Source: Bdellovibrionales bacterium (GTDB lineage Bacteria; Bdellovibrionota; Bdellovibrionia; Bdellovibrionales; UBA1609). From it: a stretch of 64,000 nt of DNA. Positions within the stretch are counted from its first letter, which is position 1; the number at the start of each line of letters is the position of its first letter. Below the pieces are notes generated by a model. It did no database searches. It worked only from the letters and a program-made list of their open reading frames with translations, and was not told where the DNA came from. This document shows, piece by piece, positions 36,342-46,167 of this stretch. Location: the NCBI GenBank assembly GCA_020628165.1, contig JAHDFM010000015.1, positions 1 to 64,000 of the forward strand. Reading direction: 5' to 3'. Made by a program: the position numbers and the translations under genes.

Positions 36342-39300
36342 TTGAAAAAAAACAGATCAATTATCTATTCTATTGTCACTCAGATTATAATTCTCCTAAT
36401 TACAATTTCATGCAGTTATGACAAAACAGAACTAACCCTCGGCTCCGCCTTCGATAGCACTTGGCAGTTTAACTCCAGTAGCAACTATGATTTTGATGAC
36501 AACTTAGTTCAATTTCAAAGTGGAAAAGTCTCCTTAAAGGCATTAGATTTACAAAACTCAGGTGAGGACTTCACTGCCGGGAATCATGCGGGAACTTGCA
36601 CTTACTTAAACAACATTCAATTAAATTCCGTTGATTGTTCTTTAGCAGGCCCCAATTTGAAAGATGTTACAAATATACTTCCTTCAGAAGTCTCGAACAT
36701 GAAAGGGTATTGGAGATTTGATGGAAACCTTTTGGACTCTGTTGGAACTAACCACGGAACAAATGTGAATAATGCCGTGCTCGCATCAGACTCAAACCGT
36801 GATCAATCGTTTGTTAACTTTCAAACAGCGATAGACTATGTTGACCTCGGAAACTCACCCTCTTTAATGTTTGGCAGTGGTGAGTTCAGTTTTTCTTTTT
36901 GGTTCAAAGCTCCTAACTCCAACCCGTTCCAAGCTTCCAATAAAATCATTACCTTTGGTGATGACAATTCTGGAGGCAAAAGAGTTCAGTTTATATTACA
37001 ACATACAACTGGTTTTTTTGATTTTGTAGTTGATGATAATGTGACAAAAATAACTGTGAGATCAAACCGAACATTTAACGATAATGTATGGCATCACGTA
37101 GTCGCAACCAGAAATAATTCTTTAAATCAATTAAGAGTCTTCTTAGATGGAGAGGAAGTGAGCGTTGGCCCAGTAGACTCAACCACGCTTGGAAGCTTAA
37201 ACAGTGATGCTGGGAATGGAGCTCTCGTTGCCGGCACATACAGTGCAGTTGATAATCAAGTGAACAACACAGGCACCGTAGCCATTGATGAGCTAGCTGT
37301 CTGGGACGTAGCTATCACAGAAAAACAAGCAAAACATATCTTTGAGCAGCAAGTTAACTTCAAAGCTGATGAAACACAACTTAGCTCACTTTGGACTCCT
37401 AAATTTGAATCGTTAATTGGCTACTGGAGAATGGACGGCAATTGGCAAGACTCCTCCGGCAATAGCAATCATGCAACCAACGTAAACGCTGCCACATACA
37501 GCGCGAACTCTCAAGTAGGTTCTCTCTCAGGAGAATTTCCCAATCATAATGACTCACTCAATATCACTCAGAACAGTAAATTTGACATTACCGATAACCT
37601 AAGTATTGCAGGCTGGATATATATGGAATCAGAGTCTTTATCCTATGCCCGTCATATTATAAGTAAGTACAACGGAGTGAGTGATAATAATTTTGCTTTG
37701 TATTTCTTTGGCACTCACGCAGGGGCCAACCCAAACAACGCCGGCAACTTAGCTTTATATGGTTCAAAAACTGGAGTTCATGAACTTATAACTCCAACCT
37801 ATCAAGTGACTCCTGGTCGCTGGCAACATTTTGTTGTGACCTATGACAGTGCCGTGGGCGGGTCTACATATATTGATGGAACATTGTATGGCTTCTCAGC
37901 GAACACTGGTTCACTCACACCAAACATAGTGGATGTTTCTATTAATTTAAGCTCTGGTGGAGTCGGTGAAATTAATGCCAAGCTCGATGATATAGCGATA
38001 TGGGATGCCACTTTAAGTGCATCTGACGTTAGCACAATATATCACCGCCAAAAACAAAAATACTCAAGTCACTTTGACTCTGAAGTGCTTGATCTAGGAA
38101 GTGCAAGCTCTGCTTGGCCAGATTTATCATGGTCAACAAACCTTCCATTCGGTAAAGAGCTTGTTGGCGATTTTGATATCGATGGCGCACCAGATAGTGA
38201 GAATTCAACAGACTACCCTATTATAAGTGGTGACTTATCTAATGGACTTATAGGTCATTGGTCGTTCTCAGAAACAGCCCTCAACACTGCACCAGATTTG
38301 GGAAGTGGCGCGACTGATTATAGAGATGGCAGTGGAAACAACAATCATGCTATTGAAGTTTCAGGTGTTGAAAGCAATAATGGCAAGATAGGGCGAGGAC
38401 TTCTTTTAGATGGTGTCGCCGACCAAGTGCAAGTAGACTCTATTATTACTGACCTTCAAGGGTTTAATACTGGCACCTTATCCATATGGTTCAAGACTTC
38501 AAATCAAGGTGTACAAGGGTTGTATGCTTTTGCAGACTCATCCACGAGTTTAAATTTATCTCAAGTTTTCATTGGCCCAGGGACTTCTTCATTCCCAGAT
38601 GAGAGCATTGGCTTTACGTTTGTTAGAGATGGTACCCAACTGTTACATATGTTTGTTCGCAAAGGGCATGAGCACTATTTAGATGGTCGCTGGCATCATG
38701 CTGTTGTCCGAATAGACGGTATCGACAATGCAATTTTTATGGATGGAAAAAAAGAAGCCGTAGACTTTGCTTTTGGCTCTGCAACGACAAGTGAATTTTC
38801 AAATATTAACAATGGCGATGCTGTTAACTTTGGCAGTCGTCGAATACTAGGCACTTCCAATTTATTTTTTGATGGCAGTCTTGATGAACATGCCATTTGG
38901 AACAGACCGTTAACCGACTCAGAAATCCAACAGCTCTACCGAAGAGGTGCTAACCGCATAAAACTGCAAGTTAAAAGTTGCGTAGACGCTTCCTGTAACT
39001 GCAAAAGCTATAACGTAGCTCCTGCTGGAAGCGAGACCGATTGCGATGGCGACGGAATCTTAAACGAAGCTGACAATGATGACATTCACAAAGCTGAATT
39101 CATCGGCCCAGGTGGTGATGGTACGACTTACTACAGTGAGCTTTATAACCGAACACCTTCTGATATTACTTTTAACTGTGCATTAAATACGACTGATAGT
39201 GACCCAGGCGTGTGTGTTAAAGATGAAATCACCCTTGGCAGTAGCCCTAAACCAACTGGCCCTGAGTTTTTAAACATTGATTACACCCAGTTCGTAACAC

Positions 39301-39743
39301 CATCTGCAAATAGGTACGCTCAGTACCGTGTTTACATGGAAGCCGATGAAAACACAGCCTGTAATGGAGAGCCCTGCTTACCAGAATTAACTTCAGTAAC
39401 TCTCAACCCATCTAATGAAGTTAAATACGCCAGCGAGTATGTAGAAATAAAACCAAAATCACCTATTTACTTTACCACAATTCGCGATGCTAAAATCACC
39501 GCAGACTCATGTGCTAGCTTCAGAATCCACCGAGATCCAAACAGCTATTACCACGACGGAACATCATGGGTATTAGTTAGTAATGAATCTCACAGAAACA
39601 TTGCTTCCGAAATTACAAGCAACATCCAACAATTTGCCACTCAATTTGGTGCTGGTGAGCTCGAAGTTATCAGCTATATAAAATCAAACCCTGCACAAAC
39701 CGATCAATGCTCCATAGATGAGATCGACATTAATTTTAACTAA
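36342..39743 (+). CDS. large lipoprotein with three LamG-like (concanavalin-type) domains
   Basis: A 1133-residue protein starting at TTG. The N-terminus (MKKNRSIIYSIVTQIIILLI, then TISC) is a probable lipoprotein signal with Cys about 24. Three LamG-like jelly rolls are opened by YWRFDGNLLDSVGTNHGT (about 120-335), YWRMDGNWQDSSGNSNHA (358-570) and HWSFSETALNTAPD (637-870), each with the usual internal strand (GEFSFSFWFKA, NLSIAGWIYM, GTLSIWFKT), WHH(V/A)V..R and IDE(L/H)A(V/I)W closing segment. A calcium-binding-like DCDGDGILNEADNDD lies near 900, then a Cys-containing C-terminal region. LamG domains bind glycans or proteins, so a surface adhesin is likely. A 29-residue region before domain 1 is unexplained. 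No transmembrane helix beyond the signal. Confidence 0.8.
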   Translation: MKKNRSIIYSIVTQIIILLITISCSYDKTELTLGSAFDSTWQFNSSSNYDFDDNLVQFQSGKVSLKALDLQNSGEDFTAGNHAGTCTYLNNIQLNSVDCSLAGPNLKDVTNILPSEVSNMKGYWRFDGNLLDSVGTNHGTNVNNAVLASDSNRDQSFVNFQTAIDYVDLGNSPSLMFGSGEFSFSFWFKAPNSNPFQASNKIITFGDDNSGGKRVQFILQHTTGFFDFVVDDNVTKITVRSNRTFNDNVWHHVVATRNNSLNQLRVFLDGEEVSVGPVDSTTLGSLNSDAGNGALVAGTYSAVDNQVNNTGTVAIDELAVWDVAITEKQAKHIFEQQVNFKADETQLSSLWTPKFESLIGYWRMDGNWQDSSGNSNHATNVNAATYSANSQVGSLSGEFPNHNDSLNITQNSKFDITDNLSIAGWIYMESESLSYARHIISKYNGVSDNNFALYFFGTHAGANPNNAGNLALYGSKTGVHELITPTYQVTPGRWQHFVVTYDSAVGGSTYIDGTLYGFSANTGSLTPNIVDVSINLSSGGVGEINAKLDDIAIWDATLSASDVSTIYHRQKQKYSSHFDSEVLDLGSASSAWPDLSWSTNLPFGKELVGDFDIDGAPDSENSTDYPIISGDLSNGLIGHWSFSETALNTAPDLGSGATDYRDGSGNNNHAIEVSGVESNNGKIGRGLLLDGVADQVQVDSIITDLQGFNTGTLSIWFKTSNQGVQGLYAFADSSTSLNLSQVFIGPGTSSFPDESIGFTFVRDGTQLLHMFVRKGHEHYLDGRWHHAVVRIDGIDNAIFMDGKKEAVDFAFGSATTSEFSNINNGDAVNFGSRRILGTSNLFFDGSLDEHAIWNRPLTDSEIQQLYRRGANRIKLQVKSCVDASCNCKSYNVAPAGSETDCDGDGILNEADNDDIHKAEFIGPGGDGTTYYSELYNRTPSDITFNCALNTTDSDPGVCVKDEITLGSSPKPTGPEFLNIDYTQFVTPSANRYAQYRVYMEADENTACNGEPCLPELTSVTLNPSNEVKYASEYVEIKPKSPIYFTTIRDAKITADSCASFRIHRDPNSYYHDGTSWVLVSNESHRNIASEITSNIQQFATQFGAGELEVISYIKSNPAQTDQCSIDEIDINFN

Positions 39744-39929
39744 AAGATATTAAACAGGCAAAATTCAACCGGTTAAAGTTATGGTCAATATTCGCAAGTA
39801 TTTAGATCATAAACTCTTGTAAACACCTAAAAACACATAAATATAAATTTAATTTTGATATTTTTTTCATCTATATATGGCAGAATTATAGCTATAAGGC
39901 CAGTCAATGAAACTAAAGCCTCAAAGATC

Positions 39930-40799
39930 TCATCTGACCCATATTTGTTCTTGAAAGACTCTGGCTCTAGACATGTGCCCCCAAACTTTGAGGCTTTCAT
40001 AACCAGGCTTATCACCGAACTTGCTGTTGGCCTCACCTTGTAAACCATCGTGGCAATAACCATAAACACCTTTAAGAGCATGAAGCCTATCGCCTGTGAA
40101 GTAACCACTTTCGCACAAGGCTATGTTAAAGAATCGATCTCCAACCCATTTGAAGAACACATCCGTCGTGTCACAGTTGGAATCATTGTTGTCACAAACA
40201 CTAAACACAGGCAGGTCATTAACCTCACCGACGCTATCTGGGAAAAGATCAGATCCGTTGTTATGAATGATGTAAGTCTGCTCTTCTAGGTGAACACCTT
40301 CAGAGTCAAAAATTTGAAACCTCCAATCTCCTTGTGAAACAAGATTTTTTCTTAATGCTGTATTACCAATGTTGTAGCTTTCATCAAAGCTAACATTAAA
40401 CACATTGCCACAAGATGATTGAAAAAAGTCGTTTAAATTTTCTCCGCAGGACTCAATGTTGACGGTATCACCTGAGCGATTGACTAAGAGAGTCCATCCC
40501 CCACCATTTGTAGTCATGTCACAGAGAGCAATCACCTGAGGCTGTTCTCCACTTCCATCAGGGTCTATCCAATAGTAACCATCCCCTTCATTATTGTACC
40601 CGCTACTTTTAAAGTAGTCATAACAGCTCTTGGCCGCCGAACCATCTGCATATCGTAGTGCGACCTCATCTTCACTAGACACAATTTTATTCAAGCTTTC
40701 AGAAGACACTTCTTCATCTGTGTCAAAGTCGTAACAACCTGTACCTATCGCTATTGTTATGGCTAAAAATGTTAGTTTACGGTTCAATAATTTCTTCAT
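39930..40799 (-). CDS. lipoprotein with fibrinogen-related (FReD-like) domain
   Basis: A 289-residue protein. The ATG at 40799 is chosen because it gives MKKLLNRKLTFLAITIAIGTGC, a lipoprotein signal with Cys22; an upstream in-frame start adds a non-signal extension. The mature part has the bacterial fibrinogen-like pattern: SCYDYFKSSG, GYYWIDPDGSGEQPQVIALC, then CDMTTNGGGWTLL near residue 99, and a Cys-rich C-terminal half ending VWGHMSRARVFQEQIWVR. The GGGWT core is the hallmark of fibrinogen C-domain folds, which bind sugars or acetylated groups in animals. In bacteria such proteins are thought to be surface-exposed. An acidic linker (DFDTDEEVSSE) follows the lipid Cys. Function unproven. 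Confidence 0.8.
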   Translation of the reverse strand: MKKLLNRKLTFLAITIAIGTGCYDFDTDEEVSSESLNKIVSSEDEVALRYADGSAAKSCYDYFKSSGYNNEGDGYYWIDPDGSGEQPQVIALCDMTTNGGGWTLLVNRSGDTVNIESCGENLNDFFQSSCGNVFNVSFDESYNIGNTALRKNLVSQGDWRFQIFDSEGVHLEEQTYIIHNNGSDLFPDSVGEVNDLPVFSVCDNNDSNCDTTDVFFKWVGDRFFNIALCESGYFTGDRLHALKGVYGYCHDGLQGEANSKFGDKPGYESLKVWGHMSRARVFQEQIWVR

Positions 40800-40868
40800 A
40801 CGGGCACCCAACCTATGGCTAGTTAAAGAGCAACCTTGCTTGCTCAATCATTTGTTTGTTTGTTATTT

Positions 40869-40895
40869 ATATCGGAAAAACGTAAGTAAATTTCA
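40869..40895 (-). promoter_or_regulatory. sigma-28 (FliA)-like promoter candidate for the fibrinogen-like lipoprotein
   Basis: On the minus strand TGAA, 15 bases, TCCGATAT; six of eight -10 bases match GCCGATAA. The element ends 69 bases before the ATG at 40799. Confidence 0.3.
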
Positions 40896-40991
40896 AAAAA
40901 ATGTTAGAGTTTTATAAGTGGCTTACATGCGATATTTTTTTGCTTTTAAACAGCACCTTGGTCTTGAACTAGTCTTTGAAAGGATCTGTTC

Positions 40992-41690
40992 TTAGTTATT
41001 TATATCTTGCAAGATTGTTCTTAAAGAGACATCACCACTGCTAATGACTGCATTCTTATTTTTACTTTTGTACATTAGTTTTAAAAAATCATTTCTTGGA
41101 ATTTCTTTCCCGCCAAATTGCTCTGTTAAAGGTGTGACCATTTGAATGTCTAACCATGTGAGGCCCGCATCTTTCAGCTTATAAATCAAAGCAAGCAGAC
41201 TCGCTTTTGAGGCATTGCTTTGTTTGTAGAACATACTTTCACCACTAAAAATGCCATCAACAAAAACGCCGTAAATGCCACCAATCAAGTTTTGATTTTC
41301 ATCGAGACACTCTACACTATAAAGGTGGCCCGTGTTTTTAAATTGCAAGTACGCATTTAATAGAAACTGAGTGATCCAAGTGCCGTCTTGATTTTTTCTT
41401 TTGGTTTGAGCACATTCAGAAATCACTTGCTCAAATTGTTTATTGACTGTGAAAGTCCAATTTTGTTTTTGTAAATCTTTTTTCAAACTGCGACTGATGT
41501 GTAAGTCTTCAAAACGAATGATGCCTCTGTTTTCGGGGCAAAACCACAGAACTGGGGTTTCATCGTAAGGCCAAGGGAATATCCCTTTGCTGTAGGCCTC
41601 TATAAGCATGTCGTTTGTGAGATCTTCACTGATCAGCGCTAACCCGTCGGGATCAAAAATTTCATAGGGGTCAGGAAAAACCTCACTCAT
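40992..41690 (-). CDS. aat: leucyl/phenylalanyl-tRNA-protein transferase
   Basis: A 232-residue Aat. The ATG at 41690 is chosen: GAAGG lies upstream and it overlaps the recQ stop by eight bases (ATGAGTGA). The motifs GIFPWPYD, WFCPENRGII, GGIYGVFVDGIFSGESMFY and the WLDIQMVTPLTEQFGGKEI stretch are those of the family. The enzyme transfers Leu or Phe from charged tRNA to proteins with N-terminal Lys or Arg, marking them for ClpS/ClpAP degradation. Length is normal for the family. It is coupled to recQ upstream. Confidence 0.95.
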   Translation of the reverse strand: MSEVFPDPYEIFDPDGLALISEDLTNDMLIEAYSKGIFPWPYDETPVLWFCPENRGIIRFEDLHISRSLKKDLQKQNWTFTVNKQFEQVISECAQTKRKNQDGTWITQFLLNAYLQFKNTGHLYSVECLDENQNLIGGIYGVFVDGIFSGESMFYKQSNASKASLLALIYKLKDAGLTWLDIQMVTPLTEQFGGKEIPRNDFLKLMYKSKNKNAVISSGDVSLRTILQDINN

Positions 41691-43137
41691 TGTTACCTTC
41701 GCCTTGCAAACAAACGTCACAGGTGTTGCACACGTCTGTACTTTCACCAAAATAGTTATGAATCATTTGACTGCGACAACTGTCCACTTCACACCATTGA
41801 TACATCTGTAACAACTTTTCATTGAGAGATTTAATTTTCATTTTGTGATGGTCTTCACTTAAGTACTCTTCATCAGGTGGTTGAATGGGAATGTGTTTTT
41901 TCACTTTGTCTGGTAACAAACAATCCCAGCGCTCAAGTAGGCGTATGGCCGTCTCTACCCGAAAGTCTTTGCGGTTGTAAAAATTGAGTTTTTCTCTGAG
42001 GTAGTCGGCACCCTGCTGTTGGTACTGTAATTCGTTGTCATTTATCAAATGGTAAACAGACTTTATAAAATGCGGATCCGGCGAACTCCATTTGATAAAG
42101 TCCATATGTATAGAAATGTCGTCTTTATCAAAGAGCAAAATACATTGAGCGGGTTCCCCGTCTCTACCAGCTCTCCCCACTTCTTGAAAGTAGGCCTCTA
42201 AGGAGCCCGGAACTTCCGCATGAATCACCTTTCTGATATTGGCTTTGTTCACTCCCAAGCCAAATGCCGGAGTGGCTAGAATCATCTTGTCATCCGAACT
42301 GATAAATTCATTTTGCACTTTTTTTCTGCGGTCAGGACTCATCTGACCGTGGTAAACCAAGTGCTCCATACCAAGCTTCCGCAACTCATAAGAAACTTTT
42401 TCTAAAGTCGACACCAAAGCAAAGTAAACGATCGATGGCCCTTGGTAGGCATGGTTGTACATGACTATTTTTTGAATCTTTTCATCTAAACCAAAAACGT
42501 CATCTACATTCAAATGCAGTTCTGGTCGTTGCACTTTATCGATAAAGCTTGCCGACTCTTTGATATCTAATTGATCGCGAATGTCGTTTTGCACTTTCGG
42601 TGTGGCCGTTGCTGTCAGAGCCACCGTGAGCGGGTCACCTAGTTCTTTTTTAATTTCACCTAGGCGCGAATAGTCCGGCCTAAAATCGTGACCCCACTGA
42701 GAAATACAGTGGGCTTCATCAATAGCCAAAAGGGACACTTTATTTTTTTGCAAGGCTTGCAAAAAAGGGGTCTTACGAAATCTTTCTGGTGTCACCAACA
42801 AGAAGTTGTATTTGTTGTCGGCCAAATCTTGGTAAGCTTTTTTTCTGTCAGCGGATGAAAGTGAAGAGTTGATGAAGCCTGCTTTCAAGCCAAGCTGTTT
42901 TGCTGCTTTTTTTTGATCCTGCATCAGGGCAATCAGTGGGGACACCACCAATGTCAGGCCATCCATCAAAAATGTTGGCAACTGATAACACAAGCTCTTG
43001 CCCGTTCCGGTCGACATCACCGACAAGCTCGACTCCCCAGCCATTAGGCTTTCTAACAGTGACTCCTGCACTCCACGAAATTCATCAAAGCCAAATTTTT
43101 CTCTCAAAACTGCGTGCAATTTATCATTCATATCCAT
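41683..43137 (-). CDS. recQ: RecQ-family ATP-dependent DNA helicase (short form)
   Basis: A 484-residue RecQ. It shows MSTGTGKSLCYQLP (Walker A Lys47), VVSPLIALMQDQ, IDEAHCISQWGHDFRPDY (DEAH 140-143, aromatic-rich loop), ALTATAT, and in the second domain ATPAFGLGVNK and QEVGRAGRDGEP. The zinc site is complete: CEVDSCRSQ, then CNTCDVC near the C-terminus. The protein stops shortly after, so the winged-helix part is at most vestigial and the HRDC domain is absent; E. coli RecQ has about 610 residues. It unwinds DNA 3' to 5' during recombination and fork repair. The start is one of two close ATGs (43137 or 43131). Confidence 0.92.
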   Translation of the reverse strand: MDMNDKLHAVLREKFGFDEFRGVQESLLESLMAGESSLSVMSTGTGKSLCYQLPTFLMDGLTLVVSPLIALMQDQKKAAKQLGLKAGFINSSLSSADRKKAYQDLADNKYNFLLVTPERFRKTPFLQALQKNKVSLLAIDEAHCISQWGHDFRPDYSRLGEIKKELGDPLTVALTATATPKVQNDIRDQLDIKESASFIDKVQRPELHLNVDDVFGLDEKIQKIVMYNHAYQGPSIVYFALVSTLEKVSYELRKLGMEHLVYHGQMSPDRRKKVQNEFISSDDKMILATPAFGLGVNKANIRKVIHAEVPGSLEAYFQEVGRAGRDGEPAQCILLFDKDDISIHMDFIKWSSPDPHFIKSVYHLINDNELQYQQQGADYLREKLNFYNRKDFRVETAIRLLERWDCLLPDKVKKHIPIQPPDEEYLSEDHHKMKIKSLNEKLLQMYQWCEVDSCRSQMIHNYFGESTDVCNTCDVCLQGEGNNE

Positions 43138-43483
43138 CTAGTATAGCGGTATTCTTTGTTAGAGGCATGGTTTTTACTGTGCTTTGCATTTTTTGGACCC
43201 CAATGATCTCGGGGACTTCCAGTCATAAACGCAGCCATGAAGCTATTTCTGCTCACTCTTTGGCATATTTTGGGCTGGTATCCCCCTTACATTTGAGCCC
43301 CTTTTCACAAGCATTTGCTTGCAATTGCCTGGATGATCGATGCAGCACCAATTTCTAGTAGACGAAGCTCCTAAAGATTGATAAATCCTAACAAATTAAC
43401 GAATAAAATATTGATGATGCTGAGCAAGTTACTTAGAATTATTCAACATATTTAAACTTAATAAATAATAAAGGAACATGACA
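43138..43483. other. noncoding region between recQ and fusA
   Basis: About 345 bases between divergent starts. It should contain both promoters and the fusA leader, but I see no clear -35/-10 pair, hairpin or riboswitch-like element. AT content rises toward fusA. Confidence 0.5.
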
Positions 43484-45592
43484 ATGTCTAAATCTTGGAA
43501 CCTCCCAACCGTCAGAAACATAGGGATATCTGCACATATTGACTCTGGTAAAACCACTCTCACAGAAAGAATGCTTTTCTACACAGGAAGAATTCACGCC
43601 ATTCACGATGTTAGAGGTAAAGACGGAGTTGGAGCGAAAATGGACTCCATGGAACTTGAAAAAGAGCGTGGAATCACCATTCAATCAGCTGCGACAGCTG
43701 TTAGATGGAATGATTTTGATATCAATATCATCGACACTCCGGGTCACGTTGACTTCACAATTGAAGTTGAAAGAGCCCTCCGAGTACTTGATGGCGCCAT
43801 CTTAGTTCTTTCAGGTGTGGAAGGTGTTCAGTCACAGTCCATCACAGTGGACCGCCAAATGAAGCGTTACAATGTTCCTAAATTAGCCTTTATCAATAAG
43901 CTTGATCGTATGGGTGCTAACCCACACCGAGTGGTACAAGAGCTTTGCGAAAAATTAAAGCACAACGCTGTTATGGCTCAACTGCCAATCGGCTTAGAAG
44001 AAGGCCACGAAGGTGTCGTCGACTTAGTCGAGATGAAAGCGTACTACTTCCGCGGCGACAACGGTGAAAACATTGAGACTGTTGACGTTCCTGCTGACAT
44101 GCTCGAAGAAGCTAAAGCAGCTCGTTCAGAGCTCATCGGTGCTGCCGCTGATTTCTGTGACGTAGTCGGTGAAAAGTTCTTAATGGAAGAAGAGCCAACC
44201 ATTCCTGAATTAAAAGAAGCCATCCGTAAAGGGGTTTTATCGTTAAACTTCACTCCTGTTTTCATGGGTTCTGCTTTTAAAAACAAAGGTGTTCAACCTT
44301 TACTAGATGCTGTGACTTACTACCTTCCTGATCCAACCGAAGTTGTGAACGAAGGTCTTGACCAAGAAAAGAACGAAGAAAAAGTAAAAATGTCAGTAGA
44401 CCCTGAATCTCCTTTAGTAGCACTTGCTTTCAAACTGGAAGACACTCGCTACGGTCAGCTCACTTACATGCGCATTTACCAAGGAACAATGAGAAAGGGT
44501 GATTTCATTCACAACATCTCTGACAACGGTAAAAAACTTAAAATTCCAAGAATTGTTAAAATGCACTCCAACGACATGGAAGACATCGAAGTGGCTTACG
44601 CTGGTGATATCGTAGCTATGTTCGGTGTTACTTGTGCCTCTGGTGACACGTTCACTGATGGCAGTGTACAAATCACAATGACTTCCATGTTTGTTCCTGA
44701 TCCGGTGATTTCACTTGCGATCGAGCCGAAGGTTAAAAAAGACGCCGACAACTTCACTAAGGCCCTGCAAAAATTTAGAAGGGAAGACCCTACGTTCCGT
44801 GTTAAGCGTGATGAAGAGTCGAACCAAACTATCATTTCTGGAATGGGTGAGCTTCACTTAGATGTTTACGTTCAACGTATGCAACGTGAATTCTCTTGTG
44901 AAGTGATTGTTGGTCAACCACAGGTGGCTTACAGAGAAACCATCGGTCAAGTGGCTGCTTACGACTATACTCACAAAAAACAAACTGGTGGTTCTGGTCA
45001 GTTCGCCAAAGTTGTTGGTGAGATTCACCCTATGCCATTAGACTCTGAAGAAACTTACGAATTTGAAAACAACATTAAGGGTGGTAACATCCCTAGAGAA
45101 TACATCCCTGCTTGTGACAAAGGCTTCCAAGAGCAAATGTCACGTGGTGCTTTGATTGGTTTCCCAATCGTTGGTGTTAAGGCCGTGCTTAATGACGGAT
45201 CTTACCATGATGTTGACTCCAGTGAGATGGCTTTCCGTATTTGTTCAATGGCTGCCTTCAGACAAGCTTACTTAAAAGCCAAGCCGACTGCTCTTGAGCC
45301 AGTGATGAAGCTTGAAGTTTCTGCTCCTGAGGAGTTCCAAGGAAACGTTATGGGTCAGATCAACCAAAGACGTGGAATGATTTCTGGAACACAAACCAAA
45401 GAAGGGTTTGTTGTTGTTGAAGCGGAAGTTCCACTCTCTGAAATGTTTGGTTACTCAACTGAGCTCAGATCTGCCACTCAAGGTAAAGGTGAATACTCTA
45501 TGGAATTCTCTAGATACTCACCAACACCAAGAAACGTTCAAGAAGAGCTTGTTAAAGAATATGAAAAGAAAAAAGCTGAAGAAAATAAGTAA
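43484..45592 (+). CDS. fusA: elongation factor G, spd/mitochondrial-like type
   Basis: A 702-residue translational GTPase. ATG at 43484 is preferred over the ATG two codons earlier because AAGGA is then eight bases upstream. The G motifs are [12 protein letters not shown] (G1), RGITIQS (G2), DTPGHVDF (G3), NKLDRMG (G4) and GSAF (G5). The switch-I region [20 protein letters not shown] resembles mitochondrial EF-G1 and the spdEFG1 lineage of spirochaetes, planctomycetes and delta-proteobacteria rather than E. coli EF-G (MDWMEQEQERG). EF-G1 types of this lineage translocate tRNA and mRNA on the ribosome, while a paired EF-G2 recycles ribosomes; no second copy is in the window. dcd follows with a one-base stop/start overlap. 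Confidence 0.95.
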   Translation: MSKSWNLPTVRNIGISAHIDSGKTTLTERMLFYTGRIHAIHDVRGKDGVGAKMDSMELEKERGITIQSAATAVRWNDFDINIIDTPGHVDFTIEVERALRVLDGAILVLSGVEGVQSQSITVDRQMKRYNVPKLAFINKLDRMGANPHRVVQELCEKLKHNAVMAQLPIGLEEGHEGVVDLVEMKAYYFRGDNGENIETVDVPADMLEEAKAARSELIGAAADFCDVVGEKFLMEEEPTIPELKEAIRKGVLSLNFTPVFMGSAFKNKGVQPLLDAVTYYLPDPTEVVNEGLDQEKNEEKVKMSVDPESPLVALAFKLEDTRYGQLTYMRIYQGTMRKGDFIHNISDNGKKLKIPRIVKMHSNDMEDIEVAYAGDIVAMFGVTCASGDTFTDGSVQITMTSMFVPDPVISLAIEPKVKKDADNFTKALQKFRREDPTFRVKRDEESNQTIISGMGELHLDVYVQRMQREFSCEVIVGQPQVAYRETIGQVAAYDYTHKKQTGGSGQFAKVVGEIHPMPLDSEETYEFENNIKGGNIPREYIPACDKGFQEQMSRGALIGFPIVGVKAVLNDGSYHDVDSSEMAFRICSMAAFRQAYLKAKPTALEPVMKLEVSAPEEFQGNVMGQINQRRGMISGTQTKEGFVVVEAEVPLSEMFGYSTELRSATQGKGEYSMEFSRYSPTPRNVQEELVKEYEKKKAEENK

Positions 45593-46137
45593 TGATTTTA
45601 TCTGATAAAACGATCAAAGAAATGATTTTAAGTAAGGAGCTCACCATTGAGCCCTTACAAAAAAACTCCATTCAACCCGCTTCTGTCGATTGCCATTTAG
45701 GCGACAACTTTTTAGTTGTTGAAGATCGACAGATGCACACCATTGATTTGAATAGCGAGATTCTTTATCGTGAAATCAAAGGCGATAGCATCACTATCCC
45801 ACCCCACTCATTTCTTTTAGCGACAACTCAAGAGTATGTTAAATTGCCTGACGACCTCACTTCTTTTGTTGAAGGCCGCAGTTCGATTGGCCGTATGGGT
45901 TTGTTCATTCAAAACGCAGGCTGGGTTGACCCAGGCTTTGAAGGACAAATCACTCTTGAGCTTTACAACGCTAACTCCTTACCTATCCGTCTTGAAGCTG
46001 GTCGTCGCATTTGCCAACTTGTTTTTTGCAAGATGGACCACGTGGCTCTTAACCCTTACCGCGGTAAGTACCAAGGTCAGAGAAACACCACTGGCAGTCA
46101 GGTTTTTAAAGACGCTGAGGCTAAGCCACTTTCTTAA
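45592..46137 (+). CDS. dcd: dCTP deaminase, probably with dUTPase activity
   Basis: A 181-residue trimeric dUTPase-fold enzyme. ILSDKTIKEMI starts the family, and VEGRSSIGRMGL plus AGWVDPGFEGQITLELYNAN form the active site; the C-terminal KYQGQRNTTGSQ closes over the nucleotide. The AGWVDPGF..ITLEL wording is closer to bifunctional dCTP deaminase/dUTPases (Methanocaldococcus and Mycobacterium type, AGFIDPGF..ITLEL) than to the E. coli enzyme (AHRIDPGW), so it may convert dCTP directly to dUMP. Its ATG overlaps the last base of the fusA stop, implying co-transcription. The pathway supplies dUMP for thymidylate synthesis. The bifunctional reading is an inference. Confidence 0.93.
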   Translation: MILSDKTIKEMILSKELTIEPLQKNSIQPASVDCHLGDNFLVVEDRQMHTIDLNSEILYREIKGDSITIPPHSFLLATTQEYVKLPDDLTSFVEGRSSIGRMGLFIQNAGWVDPGFEGQITLELYNANSLPIRLEAGRRICQLVFCKMDHVALNPYRGKYQGQRNTTGSQVFKDAEAKPLS

Positions 46138-46146
46138 TTTATTTCC

Positions 46147-46167
46147 ACCACCCTGTTTTTGGGTGGT
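46147..46167. terminator. hairpin after fusA-dcd, possible weak terminator
   Basis: ACCACCC and GGGTGGT form a seven-base GC-rich stem around a seven-base loop, ten bases after the dcd stop. There is no U-tract after it (TGCCG follows), so termination would be Rho-assisted or it protects the 3' end. Confidence 0.5.

Noticed and set aside
42900..43358. 152-codon frame overlapping the 5' part of recQ on the other strand
   Set aside because: Mostly antisense to a clear helicase gene; no ribosome site or family resemblance.
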